A DNA stretch of 64,000 bases from Desulfobacter vibrioformis DSM 8776 (GTDB lineage Bacteria; Desulfobacterota; Desulfobacteria; Desulfobacterales; Desulfobacteraceae): contig NZ_JQKJ01000011.1 of the NCBI RefSeq assembly GCF_000745975.1, positions 1 through 64,000 of the forward strand. Reading direction: 5' to 3'. Below are positions 17,607-26,844 of the stretch, one piece after another. The notes under the pieces are model-generated. The model was not told where the DNA came from, did not search any database, and saw only the letters and a program-made list of their open reading frames with translations. Each line of letters starts with the position of its first letter. Position 1 is the first letter of the stretch. Made by a program: the position numbers and the translations under genes.

Positions 17607-19037
17607 TTGAAAAGGCGTAAAACAAAAATTGTGGCGACCATATCCAATCTGAACTGTTCTGTGGCATTTATTGAAACGCTTTACAAGGCCGGGATGAACG
17701 TGGTGCGCCTGAATACGGCGCACATGACTCATGATGATGCCAGGCAGGTTATTGAAAACACCCGCAAGGTATCGGACAAGATCGGTATCCTTTTGGATAC
17801 CAAAGGCCCTGAAATCAGAACCTGTGACGCTAAAGAGCCCCTGTCCGTCGTCTCCGGGGATACCCTCCGCATCAAAGGAGAGGCCGGCGGGATTTCCATG
17901 GATGATGTGATCTGCGTATCCTATCCGCATTTTGTTGATGATGTGCCGGTTGGATCTTCCATTCTCATTGATGACGGATGCATTGCCCTGAAAGTAACAG
18001 ACAAGGCAGATGGCCATCTCATCTGTTTCGTGGAAAATGACGGGGTGATTTGTCCCAGAAAAAGTGTCAATATCCCATCGGTCCATGTTAAATTGCCGGC
18101 CTTGAGCGAAAAGGACAGGGGGTTTATTGCCTTTGCCGCAGACCAGGATCTTGACTTTATTGCCCACTCCTTTGTTCGCAACAAGGAAGATGTCCTGGCG
18201 GTTCAAAACATTCTTGATGAGAAGAAATCCCCAATCAAGATCATCGCCAAAATTGAAAATGCCAAGGGTGTGGATAATCTTCGGGAAATTCTGGAACATG
18301 CCTATGGGGTGATGGTGGCCCGGGGGGATCTGGCCGTTGAAATCCCGACTGAAAAAATCCCCTTGATTCAAAAAGATATTGTCCAGACCTGTATTGAACT
18401 TAGACGGCCTGTTATTGTGGCCACCCAGATGCTGCATTCCATGATTCAATCGCCTCGTCCCACAAGGGCGGAGGTATCTGATGTGGCCAATGCCTGCCTG
18501 GATCGTGTTGACGCGCTGATGCTGTCGGGTGAAACAGCCAGTGGCAAATATCCTGAACAAGCGGTGCAGACCATGGCCAGGATTGCCCAGGAGGTGGAGT
18601 TAAAAAGAAGCTCCTTCATTGATGTTCCCTATTCAAGCCAAGACAAACTGACAGACTATCTTGCCAAGGCTGCCGTGAAGTCTGCCCTGCGTTTGAACAC
18701 CAGGGGGATCGTGGCGGATTCACTTTCCGGAAAAACCATTCTGGCCCTGGCCGCCTACCGGGGAGACAGTCCGATTTTCGCCCAGGTTTACGATAAAAAA
18801 GTGATGCGCATACTCTCTTTATCCTTTGGGGTATTCCCGGATCACATTCCTCTGGGGGAAAGTCCAAGGGAATCGGTTATCGGTTCCATCTGCCGGTTAA
18901 TTGAAGATCATAATTTTAACGATGACGATATGATTATTGTGCTTTCCGGCAGTTTCGGGCCTGAACGCGGTGCATCTTTTATTGAAATCAGCAGTGCAAG
19001 AAATTTCAGTGACCAGTGCGCGTTGAGGCAGAAATAA
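17607..19037 (+). CDS. pyk: pyruvate kinase
   Basis: 476 aa from TTG 17607, which has GAGAGGA five bases upstream and begins MKRRKTKIVATIS like other pyruvate kinases. Longer in-frame starts (GTG 17586, TTG 17541) lie close to repeat copy A. It converts PEP and ADP to pyruvate and ATP. Motifs include LDTKGPEIRT (about 70-79), the active-site segment KIENAKGVDNLREIL with VARGDLAVEIP, and ATQMLHSMIQSPRPTRAEVSDVANA. The C-terminal regulatory domain is present. In an acetate oxidiser it would act opposite PEPCK-driven gluconeogenesis and therefore needs control; no operator was recognised. Confidence 0.93.
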   Translation: MKRRKTKIVATISNLNCSVAFIETLYKAGMNVVRLNTAHMTHDDARQVIENTRKVSDKIGILLDTKGPEIRTCDAKEPLSVVSGDTLRIKGEAGGISMDDVICVSYPHFVDDVPVGSSILIDDGCIALKVTDKADGHLICFVENDGVICPRKSVNIPSVHVKLPALSEKDRGFIAFAADQDLDFIAHSFVRNKEDVLAVQNILDEKKSPIKIIAKIENAKGVDNLREILEHAYGVMVARGDLAVEIPTEKIPLIQKDIVQTCIELRRPVIVATQMLHSMIQSPRPTRAEVSDVANACLDRVDALMLSGETASGKYPEQAVQTMARIAQEVELKRSSFIDVPYSSQDKLTDYLAKAAVKSALRLNTRGIVADSLSGKTILALAAYRGDSPIFAQVYDKKVMRILSLSFGVFPDHIPLGESPRESVIGSICRLIEDHNFNDDDMIIVLSGSFGPERGASFIEISSARNFSDQCALRQK

Positions 19038-19060
19038 GCGTACCGCTTATTTCTGCGGCT
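19028..19060 (+). terminator. hairpin at the 3' end of pyk containing its stop codon
   Basis: A perfect 13-bp stem GCAGAAATAAGCG / CGCTTATTTCTGC (19028-19040 and 19044-19056) with a 3-base loop. The TAA stop of pyk (19035-19037) lies inside the left arm. Only a moderate T content follows, so it may protect the 3' end as much as terminate. Confidence 0.55.
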
Positions 19061-19296
19061 GGGTTGGTTTTCGGATCTTTCTGAATAAACCCACCCACCT
19101 GAAAAAGCCTTCAGATTCAATTTATTTTTAAAACCATGCGGTCAAATCCCTGAACCCTTGACCAGGCTTGAAAACATCCCTATAAGTTTCTCCATGTCTT
19201 GTTCCCTTTTGCATTTTAAAAGTTGAGCAGATTTTTTTAATAGACAGTAAAAGCGATTCATTCTTTATTGTGTCCAATAGGAGATGGGTATTTTTC

Positions 19297-21783
19297 ATGG
19301 CTGATTATTGTGCCGATTGCCAGGCATTGAAATTCAGGATACGGGAGCTGGAAGCGGAAAATGCCTATTTGCAGATGTTCAAATCTGGAATGGACAATAT
19401 GCCGTGTTCGCGTTTTGCCATTTTGAGCCGGGAACATCGTTTTGCGGCAGTCAGCCAGGGATACCTTGATGCCTATCACCTGAAACCCGAAAATATAATC
19501 GGAAAAAAAGCAGCGGATGTGTTGGATGAGCGGATATTCCAAACTGTAGCCGAACCCTGCTTTGCCCAGGCCCTGGAAGGTAAGGCCATTCACTATTCTA
19601 CCTGGGTTGAGATGCCTGATTCCCGGAGGCGGTTGCTGACCATTCATTATTTTCCGATTCCGAACCAGGGCATTGTTTCCCGGGTTGGGATTCTAATCCA
19701 GGACCTGACACAAATTCATGAAACCCAAGAAGCTTCCATCCACCCTGGGGATAATTGCCGGAAAGCCCAGCAAAATAATTTTTGCATGGGTAATGGGATC
19801 TGGGATGTCATGCCGGTTAAGACTGGAAAACAATACCAAACCATTATCCAGACCGCCATTGACGGATTTGTCATGCTGGATCAACAGGGCCGGCTGCTGG
19901 AGGTAAATGAGGCCTATTGCCGGATGGTGGGGTATTCCAGGGAAGAATTACTGCAGATGCAGACGATGGACGTCGATACCATGATAGATATCGATACTAT
20001 GATAGATATTGATGCCATGGGGAGAAGCGCCATGGAAATCAAGCAATTGTTTGAGACGGCGGTTCAAAGTGGATCTGTTCATGTGGAGACCCGTCACCGG
20101 CATAAAAGTGGCCGCCTGGTGGATGTTGAAATCAATCTTCAGTATTTGGATACCCAGAAAGGGATGTTCTTTGGTTTTGTCCGGGATATCACGGAAAAAA
20201 AACAGATCCGGGAGGCGCTGAAAAAAAGTGAGGCCAGATATCGGGACTTATTCGAGAGTGCTCCCGTGATGTATGTGGTGCTTGAACATCAACATGAAGA
20301 AGCGGTGCTGCGGGACTGCAACGCCCTGTTCCTGGATTCACTGGGATATACCCTTACAGAAGTGATCGGTTGCTCCATAAGTAAGTTCTACACCGCGGAC
20401 TCCCGGGAGAAGATGTACCGTGAGCAGAATTTAAGGCGGATCCGGGAAAATACGTTTTCCATGGCGGAACGGGAACTGCTTTGCCGTGACGGGGAGATTA
20501 TCCACACATTGATCCAGGCCAAAACAGATATCGATGAACACGGAAAACTCATTGGTATCCGGTGTATGTTCACCAATATCAGCGCCCAGAAAAGGGCCCA
20601 GGAGCAACTCAGGGAGAGCAATCACCTGTTGACCGTGATTCTGGACGGCATCTGTGACCCCCTGATTATTCTGGACCGGAATATGGGGGTGCTGATGATG
20701 AACCGGGCCGCTGAAATGTATTCAGGCAGGTCCGGCACCCCATACCTGGGCCAGAAGTGCCATCAGATGTTTAAATTAACGCCCCGGCCTTGTGCGGGGT
20801 GCTGCGTGGGGCAAGTTCTTGGATCCGGCTGTAAAAAACAATATGAGCGGGCCGGGCTGATGAATCCTGACACCCTGGAACAGGTCACTGTTTATCCGAT
20901 TCGGGAAAAAGGCTATCATGCCTGGGCTGCCATTGTCCGGGTGTCTGATATCACCCTGGAGCGGCAGATGAAAAAAGAACTGATTCAGGCAGACAAAATG
21001 ATTTCATTAGGGGTACTGGTCTCTGGTATGGCCCATGAGATCAATAATCCCAATCAGTTGATTATGTCCAATACGCCCTTGCTAATTGATGCCTGGAAGA
21101 GCAGTACGCTGGTACTGGACCGGTATTCCCGGGAGAATGGCGATTTCAGCCTGGGCGGACTGCCCTACAGCCGGATGAGAGAAGACATTCCCCAACTGTT
21201 TGAGGGGATCATCGAGGGATCGGCCCGGATTCATCGAATCGTCAAGGACCTGAAAGATTACGCCCGTAAGGAAGAGGTGGATATGGACCAGTCCGTGGAT
21301 CTCAACCATGTGGTTAAAAACGCCGTGCGCCTGACCCGGATTCTGATTGATGGAAAAACGGATCGTTTCAGCCTGGCGTATGGCAGTTCCCTGCCGGTTG
21401 TCCGGGGCAACCGGCAGAAACTGGAACAAGTGGTCATCAATCTGATCGAGAATGCCTGCCAGGCGATTTCAGACCGGGAACAAGGCCTGGAAATCGCCAC
21501 ATTCCTGGAACCGAACCGAAATTGTCTTTGTGTGCAGGTCAAGGACCAGGGCCACGGCATACCGGAAAACATGCTGACCCGGATCATGGATCCCTTTTTT
21601 ACGACCCGGCGGGGGCAGGGCGGAACCGGTCTGGGACTTGCGGTCTGCCTGAACATTGTTACAACCCACGCAGGAAAAATCGAGGTAACCAGTAAACCGG
21701 ACCAGGGATCTGTGTTCACGGTCAGCCTTCCCCTGGATGCGGCGCCAAAAATTTGCCTTTATGATCAGACACCCGGGGAATGA
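19297..21783 (+). CDS. cytoplasmic multi-PAS sensor histidine kinase
   Basis: 828 aa from ATG 19297 (TAGGAGATGG upstream); GTG 19270 is a less likely start. There is no membrane segment, so it is a soluble sensor. Order: short coiled coil (ELEAENAYLQ), PAS about 35-140, PAS about 180-305, PAS about 320-435, a Cys-containing PAS about 445-555 (QKCHQMF...PCAGCCV), HisKA with phosphoacceptor His about 579 (SGMAHEINNPNQ), HATPase about 670-820 (NLIENACQAI; DQGHGIPENM; GGTGLGLAV). A duplicated 18-base unit at 19972-20007 gives VDTMID-IDTMID in the second PAS. The sigma54 regulator begins 28 bases downstream and is its likely partner. Confidence 0.88.
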   Translation: MADYCADCQALKFRIRELEAENAYLQMFKSGMDNMPCSRFAILSREHRFAAVSQGYLDAYHLKPENIIGKKAADVLDERIFQTVAEPCFAQALEGKAIHYSTWVEMPDSRRRLLTIHYFPIPNQGIVSRVGILIQDLTQIHETQEASIHPGDNCRKAQQNNFCMGNGIWDVMPVKTGKQYQTIIQTAIDGFVMLDQQGRLLEVNEAYCRMVGYSREELLQMQTMDVDTMIDIDTMIDIDAMGRSAMEIKQLFETAVQSGSVHVETRHRHKSGRLVDVEINLQYLDTQKGMFFGFVRDITEKKQIREALKKSEARYRDLFESAPVMYVVLEHQHEEAVLRDCNALFLDSLGYTLTEVIGCSISKFYTADSREKMYREQNLRRIRENTFSMAERELLCRDGEIIHTLIQAKTDIDEHGKLIGIRCMFTNISAQKRAQEQLRESNHLLTVILDGICDPLIILDRNMGVLMMNRAAEMYSGRSGTPYLGQKCHQMFKLTPRPCAGCCVGQVLGSGCKKQYERAGLMNPDTLEQVTVYPIREKGYHAWAAIVRVSDITLERQMKKELIQADKMISLGVLVSGMAHEINNPNQLIMSNTPLLIDAWKSSTLVLDRYSRENGDFSLGGLPYSRMREDIPQLFEGIIEGSARIHRIVKDLKDYARKEEVDMDQSVDLNHVVKNAVRLTRILIDGKTDRFSLAYGSSLPVVRGNRQKLEQVVINLIENACQAISDREQGLEIATFLEPNRNCLCVQVKDQGHGIPENMLTRIMDPFFTTRRGQGGTGLGLAVCLNIVTTHAGKIEVTSKPDQGSVFTVSLPLDAAPKICLYDQTPGE

Positions 21784-21811
21784 GCCCGGGTCGATTTTCC
21801 GAGGCAGTCCC

Positions 21812-23224
21812 ATGATATCTTCCCTTTTTCCCCAACATCCGGTGCTGCTGGTGGATGACGATCCCGGTATCCTCAAGGATTTTCAGATGCTTCTGGAAAA
21901 GGCCGGAATCAACAATCTTATCCTGTGCCAGGACCCTCAAACCGTTATGCCCGTGTTGGGGGAGCATCGTATCGAGGTGGTTCTTCTGGACCTGATCATG
22001 CCCAAAATTTCGGGCGAAGACCTTTTGACCATGATTGCAGCCAATTATCCCGGCCTCCCGGTTATTGTCATCACCGGAGATACTGATATCAAACTCGCAG
22101 TGCGATGCATGAAAAAAGGGACCTTTGACTATATGGTCAAGCCGGTGGAACAGAGCCGGTTGATCTTAGGCGTTAAACGGGCCATTGAAATTCGAAGGCT
22201 GCAGAGTGAAAATCAGGAACTTAAGGAGCGTATTCTGTCCGGCCAGCTCAAGAACCCGGGGGCATTTCAGGAAATCAACACCCGGAACCGGGCCATGATC
22301 GGTCTGTTTCAATATGCTGAATCCATTGCCGCAAGCCCCCAGCCGGTGCTGATCACCGGAGAGACTGGCGTGGGAAAAGAGTTGATCGCCAGGGCCATCC
22401 ACCAGTTGAGCCCCCGTAAGGGACGGCTGGTAACGGTCAATGCCGCCGGGATTGATGACAACACCTTTTCAGACACATTGTTCGGCCATATCAGCGGTGC
22501 GTTCACCGGTGCGGAAAAGCCGCGGCAGGGAATGGTGGAACATGCCACCGGCGGAACCTTGTTTCTGGACGAAATCGGCGACTTGAGCCCAGTATCCCAG
22601 GTCAAGCTGCTGCGGCTCCTCCAGGAACGCGAATACTTTCCCCTGGGCGCGGATCTGCCAAAAATTGCAGATATCAGGGTTATCGTGGTGACCAACAGAG
22701 ACCTGGCGTCGTTGCAGGAGACGGGAAAATTCCGCAGAGATCTTTACTATCGGCTCTGCTTTCACCATCTGGAGGTCCCGCCCCTGCGCGAACGGCTTGA
22801 TGATCTGCCGTTGCTGATACATTGTTTTCTCAGGGACGCGGCCCGCGAAATGGGAAAAAGAGAACCGGTCCCGCCACCCGAGCTGTTCCATCTGCTGACC
22901 AACTATTCTTTCCCCGGAAACGTACGGGAACTCAAATCCATGATTTACGATGCTGTGGCAGACCACAAAACCAGGATACTGTCCCTGGAACGGTTCAAAA
23001 CTCATATCAGTCAATCCCTGCCCTCCACCGGCCTTTTATCCGGTTCTTTGCCAAAGGAAAAATGCTACTGCGAACTCAAACCCCTGCCGACATTGAAAGA
23101 GGCCATCCATTCCCTGGTTCTTGAAGCCATGAAACGGTCGGGCAACAATAAGTCAATGGCGGCACGATTCCTGGGGATATCCCGGCAGCGCCTGGGGCGG
23201 TATTTAAATCAGCGTATCCCCTGA
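21812..23224 (+). CDS. sigma54-dependent response regulator (NtrC family)
   Basis: 470 aa from ATG 21812 with GAGG upstream; an in-frame extension into the kinase gene is rejected. Receiver domain residues 8-125 (DDD near 15-17, phosphoacceptor Asp about 60 in VVLLDLIMP, Lys in MVKPVE). AAA+ sigma54-interaction domain about 150-385 with GETGVGKE, GAFTGA (sigma54 contact) and FLDEIGDLS. Fis-type helix-turn-helix at the C-terminus (NNKSMAARFLGISRQRLGRY). It activates sigma54 promoters when phosphorylated by the upstream kinase. A sigma54 promoter with paired upstream palindromes follows directly downstream (23303-23491), the natural first target to test. Confidence 0.92.
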   Translation: MISSLFPQHPVLLVDDDPGILKDFQMLLEKAGINNLILCQDPQTVMPVLGEHRIEVVLLDLIMPKISGEDLLTMIAANYPGLPVIVITGDTDIKLAVRCMKKGTFDYMVKPVEQSRLILGVKRAIEIRRLQSENQELKERILSGQLKNPGAFQEINTRNRAMIGLFQYAESIAASPQPVLITGETGVGKELIARAIHQLSPRKGRLVTVNAAGIDDNTFSDTLFGHISGAFTGAEKPRQGMVEHATGGTLFLDEIGDLSPVSQVKLLRLLQEREYFPLGADLPKIADIRVIVVTNRDLASLQETGKFRRDLYYRLCFHHLEVPPLRERLDDLPLLIHCFLRDAAREMGKREPVPPPELFHLLTNYSFPGNVRELKSMIYDAVADHKTRILSLERFKTHISQSLPSTGLLSGSLPKEKCYCELKPLPTLKEAIHSLVLEAMKRSGNNKSMAARFLGISRQRLGRYLNQRIP

Positions 23225-23230
23225 TTTTTA

Positions 23231-23272
23231 TCTTTGATCCAGTGTCTTTGATCCGGGGTCTTTGATCCGGTC
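23231..23272 (+). repeat. 14-bp tandem repeat, three copies
   Basis: TCTTTGATCC plus four variable bases repeats at 23231, 23245 and 23259, directly after the stop codon of the sigma54 regulator. No coding or operator role is evident. Confidence 0.7.
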
Positions 23273-23302
23273 CAATGCCTGTGTCGCTTCAACCCATTGG
23301 TC

Positions 23303-23378
23303 TATTTTGTAACAAATGGGATTTTTGCTTTCCCAACGCCTTTATTCGCCATATATCGTGATTTTGTGTTACAAAATA
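23303..23378 (+). promoter_or_regulatory. paired palindromic sites, candidate upstream activating sequences
   Basis: TATTTTGTAACA (23303-23314) and its exact reverse complement TGTTACAAAATA (23367-23378) lie 52 bases apart. Each is itself near-palindromic (TTTGTAACAAA; TTTTGTGTTACAAAA). They sit about 100-170 bases upstream of a -24/-12 promoter, the usual distance for an NtrC-type activator. Binding by the regulator encoded at 21812-23224 is inferred. Confidence 0.55.
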
Positions 23379-23475
23379 TAACACCCCCTTTAATTTGAAA
23401 CCAATCCGGCCCAATGTTTATTCATTTAAAATAATATCAGAGCGTTGTGTATATTATTAAGTATTTATCCGATTG

Positions 23476-23491
23476 TGGCATATTTTTAGCA
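23476..23491 (+). promoter_or_regulatory. sigma54 (-24/-12) promoter
   Basis: TGGCATATTTTTAGCA has GG and GC separated by exactly 10 bases, as in the consensus TGGCAC-N5-TTGCA. It predicts a transcript start near 23501, about 74 bases before the receiver gene at 23575. Confidence 0.65.
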
Positions 23492-23574
23492 TAGATATAA
23501 AAAGGTGCGGTCCTAAGTTGTCAGGGGCGGCTGGTTGAGTGGCGGCAATCTAAAGAAAAAGGGTAAAAAATATT

Positions 23575-24012
23575 TTGAGGGAAAAAAAAGAGGAGAGCGA
23601 TCGTTTGTTGACGGTCACCTGCTCCTTAATGGAAAAACTGAAAGAGCCTATTTTGGTCATTGATGATGATCCGGGAAGTTTGTTTTTTTTAAGGTTTTGC
23701 CTGTCAAGGCAGGGGTTCTCAGTGGACGTTGCCAGCAGCGGAGACAACGGCATTGAAAAAATTAAAAATAAGACTTACAGCGCGGTTTTGACTAGTATCC
23801 GGATGGAGCCGGTTTCCGGATTCCATGTGGCGGCCTTCCTTCAATCCGTCCTCAAGAAAGTCACTCCTATCATCGGTATATCCGGAATCCCATGTCCCAT
23901 TGGGCTTGATGACTTTGATGCTGTCTTGTACAGACCCTTTTCAACCCAGGATGTCCTCAGGGTATTACACGGGGCTGTTGATATCTTCTTTGTGAAAGGA
24001 AATTGTTATTGA
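23575..24012 (+). CDS. degenerate receiver-domain protein (pseudo-receiver)
   Basis: 145 aa from TTG 23575; an internal ATG 23629 would leave just the receiver. A single response-regulator receiver domain keeps the acidic pocket (DDD, residues 30-32). At the phosphoacceptor position the motif reads AVLTSIRMEPVSG, with Ser74 where Asp is expected, and the conserved Lys is Arg120 (LYRP). It therefore probably cannot be phosphorylated normally and may act as a binding or decoy module. It overlaps the next kinase gene by 10 bases and lies behind the sigma54 promoter, so the two are co-expressed. Confidence 0.75.
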   Translation: MREKKEESDRLLTVTCSLMEKLKEPILVIDDDPGSLFFLRFCLSRQGFSVDVASSGDNGIEKIKNKTYSAVLTSIRMEPVSGFHVAAFLQSVLKKVTPIIGISGIPCPIGLDDFDAVLYRPFSTQDVLRVLHGAVDIFFVKGNCY

Positions 24013-26801
24013 ACCTAGCCGATAAAAATCAATTTGAGCCTGGGAAAAAGGTTGGGCAACCGAGCCTGGCGGCTTTCTTACGAATTATTGTTCCGTTGTT
24101 TCTGATATTTATTTTGTTTGCCCTATGCATTTTTCTGATTTTTGTTCCTTCGTTGAAACATCATCTCATTGAACAGAAAAAGGCGATGGTCCGTGAACTC
24201 AATGACAGCAACTGCACCCTGACCGCAAGCCTTCTGTCAGAGTACCACCAGCGTGTATTGTCCGGCGAGCTGACCCGTGAAGACGCCCAGCACCGTGCCA
24301 TGGAACGGATACGGAATCTGAGGTATGGTCCGAAAGGCGAGGCGTTTTTCTGGATTATCGACTCGCACCAGCGGGTGCTTGTTCAGCCGGTTATGCCGTG
24401 GCTGGAAGGCAAGGATCCGTCTTCCCTGGCCGATTCCTACATAAAAAAAATGATTGTTGAAAGTGTGAGAATCGCCAATACCCAAGGGTCCGGATGTGTC
24501 AACTGCCAGGAGGCGTCACCGTGCAGCCCGGGTAAAGCCTTTCCCGGTATTTCTTATGTCAGACTGTTCAGGCCCTGGCAGTGGATCATCGGCACCGGTA
24601 TTGACGTGGCAGATATAAAAGACCATATCGATGACATATCCAGCCGGATCTTCCTGATTTTCATCGGTTTCTTGGTCATATTTTTGGTGCTTTCCCTTTA
24701 CATCACTGTCCAGTCCGTTTTGAGCGAACGTAAACGGGGACAGGTGGTAAAAGCCCACCGTCTGGATAGTTTACGCTTGAAAAAACTACGGGAACTGAAC
24801 CAGATGGCTGAAGCCTCGCTGTCGGACTTGACGGAATTTTCATTGTCAGAGGCGATTCAACTGACCCAGAGCCAGGTCGGGTATCTGGTGTTTTTAACCG
24901 AGGATGAAAAGGATATCACGCAGTATTCATGGTCCAAGGATACGATTCAGCACTGTAAGGTCACAGAAAAGAACGGCTGTTGCCACCAGGAAAGAAGTAA
25001 ATTATGGACCCAGGCTGTCCGGAAACGCGAAACGGTAATTGTTAATGATTATCAGCAGGAACCTGGAGAAAACAAGTTCCCGGCCGGACATATCCGGATT
25101 ACCCGATACATGAATGTTCCGGTCTTTGACCGCGGCAGGATCGTAGCCGTGGCCGGGGTGGGGAACAAAGCTGAAAACTATAATAATTCCGATATCCGGC
25201 AGATGAACCTGCTCATGGACGGCATGTGGAAAATTATCCAGCGAAAGACTTCGGAGGAGGCTTTGCGGCAAAGCGAGGAGCGGTACCGGTTGTTGATGGA
25301 GAATGCCAGTGATATTATCTGGACCCTTCAATTGCCGGATATGCATTTTCTTTATGTAAGCCCGTCAGTGGAAACCATCTTGGGATACACCCCGGAACAG
25401 ATCCAGAAGCTTGGGCTGAAAGATATCATTGCGCCGGAATATTTGGACCGGTTTATCAGCATGATCAGCGAAGAGATGACAAGGGAAGGCGGCCCGGATG
25501 CTGATCCCAGACGGTCCTGGTCAACCCCGTTGGAACAGGTGCGAAAAGACGGATCTTTTGTCTGGACTGAAATAAAAGCCAGCTTTTTAAGGGATGAGAC
25601 CGGCAGGGCAAACCGGGTGCTTGGGGTCACCCGGGACATCACCCAGCGCCGGCGGATGGAGCGCCGGCTTCAGCAGAGCCAGAAAATGGAGGCTGTCGGC
25701 ACCCTGGCAGGCGGCATTGCCCATGATTTCAATAATATCCTCTCCTCAATTCTGGGATTTGCCGAGCTGGCCCGGTTGCAGTGCAAAGCAGACCCTGAGC
25801 TGATCCGAAGTCTGGACAAGATTTTTTCCGCCGGCATCAGGGCCCGGGATTTAATCCGCCACATCCTGGTATTCAGCAGGCAGCAGGAAATACGACGGGA
25901 GCCTTTGGCCATAACGCCGCTGGTCAAGGAATGCCTTAATTTTATTCGTGCATCCATCCCTATGAATATCGAAATCATCCGGAAACTGGATGCACCCGAC
26001 ATCATGGTGACGGCCGATGCATCCCAAATTCACCAGATCATCATGAACCTGTGTACCAATGCGGTCCATGCCATGGAAGGGAACAACGGAGTTCTGGAAG
26101 TGGGCCTTAAATCTGTCCGGATTGAAAACTGGGAAGAGGTGCGGATCAAGGGTCTGGATCCGGGCAACTATATAGAGCTGTCCATCACCGATTCGGGATG
26201 CGGCATTCCGGAGTCGGTGATAGAACGCATTTACGAACCGTTTTTCACCACCAAAGCCAAGGGTGAAGGGACCGGTATGGGACTTTCCATTGTCCATGGC
26301 ATTGTCAAGGACATGGACGGTGGCATTTCGGTTTACAGCGAACCGGGCAAGGGAACGGTTTTTAAAATATATCTGCCGGCCGTTACCGGCAAAGAGGAAT
26401 CAACGGTCTTCCCGGGGTTGACGCTGACAAAAGAGACTGGCCGGATTCTCATGGTGGATGATGAAAAAGATATTGTTACATCAGGTCGGCTCATCCTGAT
26501 GACCATGGGATATGAGGTAACGGGGGTGACCAGCAGTCTTGAGGCACTTGAGATTTTTAAAAAAGATCCCCAGGCCTTTGATCTGGTGCTGTCTGACTTG
26601 ACCATGCCCCGGATGACCGGAATTCAGTTGATCCGTGAAATCCGTGAACTGCGTAAAGACATTCCCGTTATTATAAGCACCGGATTCAGTGATATGAAGT
26701 CCGCTGCCGAAACAAGCGGTGCATTTACCGTGGTAATGAAACCGCTGATTGCCCGGGAACTGGCGGAGGCGGTCCGGGCTGCACTTAACCCCTGTATCTG
26801 A
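24003..26801 (+). CDS. membrane hybrid sensor kinase: Cache, GAF, PAS, HisKA, HATPase, receiver
   Basis: 932 aa. TM1 about 24-48; a periplasmic Cache-type domain about 50-210 ([14 protein letters not shown]); TM2 about 218-242; GAF about 270-405; PAS about 425-545; HisKA with His about 573 ([13 protein letters not shown]); HATPase about 680-800 ([19 protein letters not shown]); a C-terminal receiver about 815-930 ([21 protein letters not shown]). The Cache domain holds an unusual cysteine cluster, [13 protein letters not shown] (about 161-173), which could bind a metal or sense redox state. It overlaps the pseudo-receiver gene and precedes two chemoreceptors. The start codon is TTG 24003. Confidence 0.88.
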   Translation: MLLNLADKNQFEPGKKVGQPSLAAFLRIIVPLFLIFILFALCIFLIFVPSLKHHLIEQKKAMVRELNDSNCTLTASLLSEYHQRVLSGELTREDAQHRAMERIRNLRYGPKGEAFFWIIDSHQRVLVQPVMPWLEGKDPSSLADSYIKKMIVESVRIANTQGSGCVNCQEASPCSPGKAFPGISYVRLFRPWQWIIGTGIDVADIKDHIDDISSRIFLIFIGFLVIFLVLSLYITVQSVLSERKRGQVVKAHRLDSLRLKKLRELNQMAEASLSDLTEFSLSEAIQLTQSQVGYLVFLTEDEKDITQYSWSKDTIQHCKVTEKNGCCHQERSKLWTQAVRKRETVIVNDYQQEPGENKFPAGHIRITRYMNVPVFDRGRIVAVAGVGNKAENYNNSDIRQMNLLMDGMWKIIQRKTSEEALRQSEERYRLLMENASDIIWTLQLPDMHFLYVSPSVETILGYTPEQIQKLGLKDIIAPEYLDRFISMISEEMTREGGPDADPRRSWSTPLEQVRKDGSFVWTEIKASFLRDETGRANRVLGVTRDITQRRRMERRLQQSQKMEAVGTLAGGIAHDFNNILSSILGFAELARLQCKADPELIRSLDKIFSAGIRARDLIRHILVFSRQQEIRREPLAITPLVKECLNFIRASIPMNIEIIRKLDAPDIMVTADASQIHQIIMNLCTNAVHAMEGNNGVLEVGLKSVRIENWEEVRIKGLDPGNYIELSITDSGCGIPESVIERIYEPFFTTKAKGEGTGMGLSIVHGIVKDMDGGISVYSEPGKGTVFKIYLPAVTGKEESTVFPGLTLTKETGRILMVDDEKDIVTSGRLILMTMGYEVTGVTSSLEALEIFKKDPQAFDLVLSDLTMPRMTGIQLIREIRELRKDIPVIISTGFSDMKSAAETSGAFTVVMKPLIARELAEAVRAALNPCI

Positions 26802-26844
26802 TAGAGACAGAGTTGCTACAGCGAATGTTAAACGGGAGAATTTT

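Noticed and set aside
17448-18560. 370-aa minus-strand frame opposite pyruvate kinase
   Set aside because: Shadow of pyk; its N-terminal part is simply the ATGAAG palindrome read as KSMKDMK.
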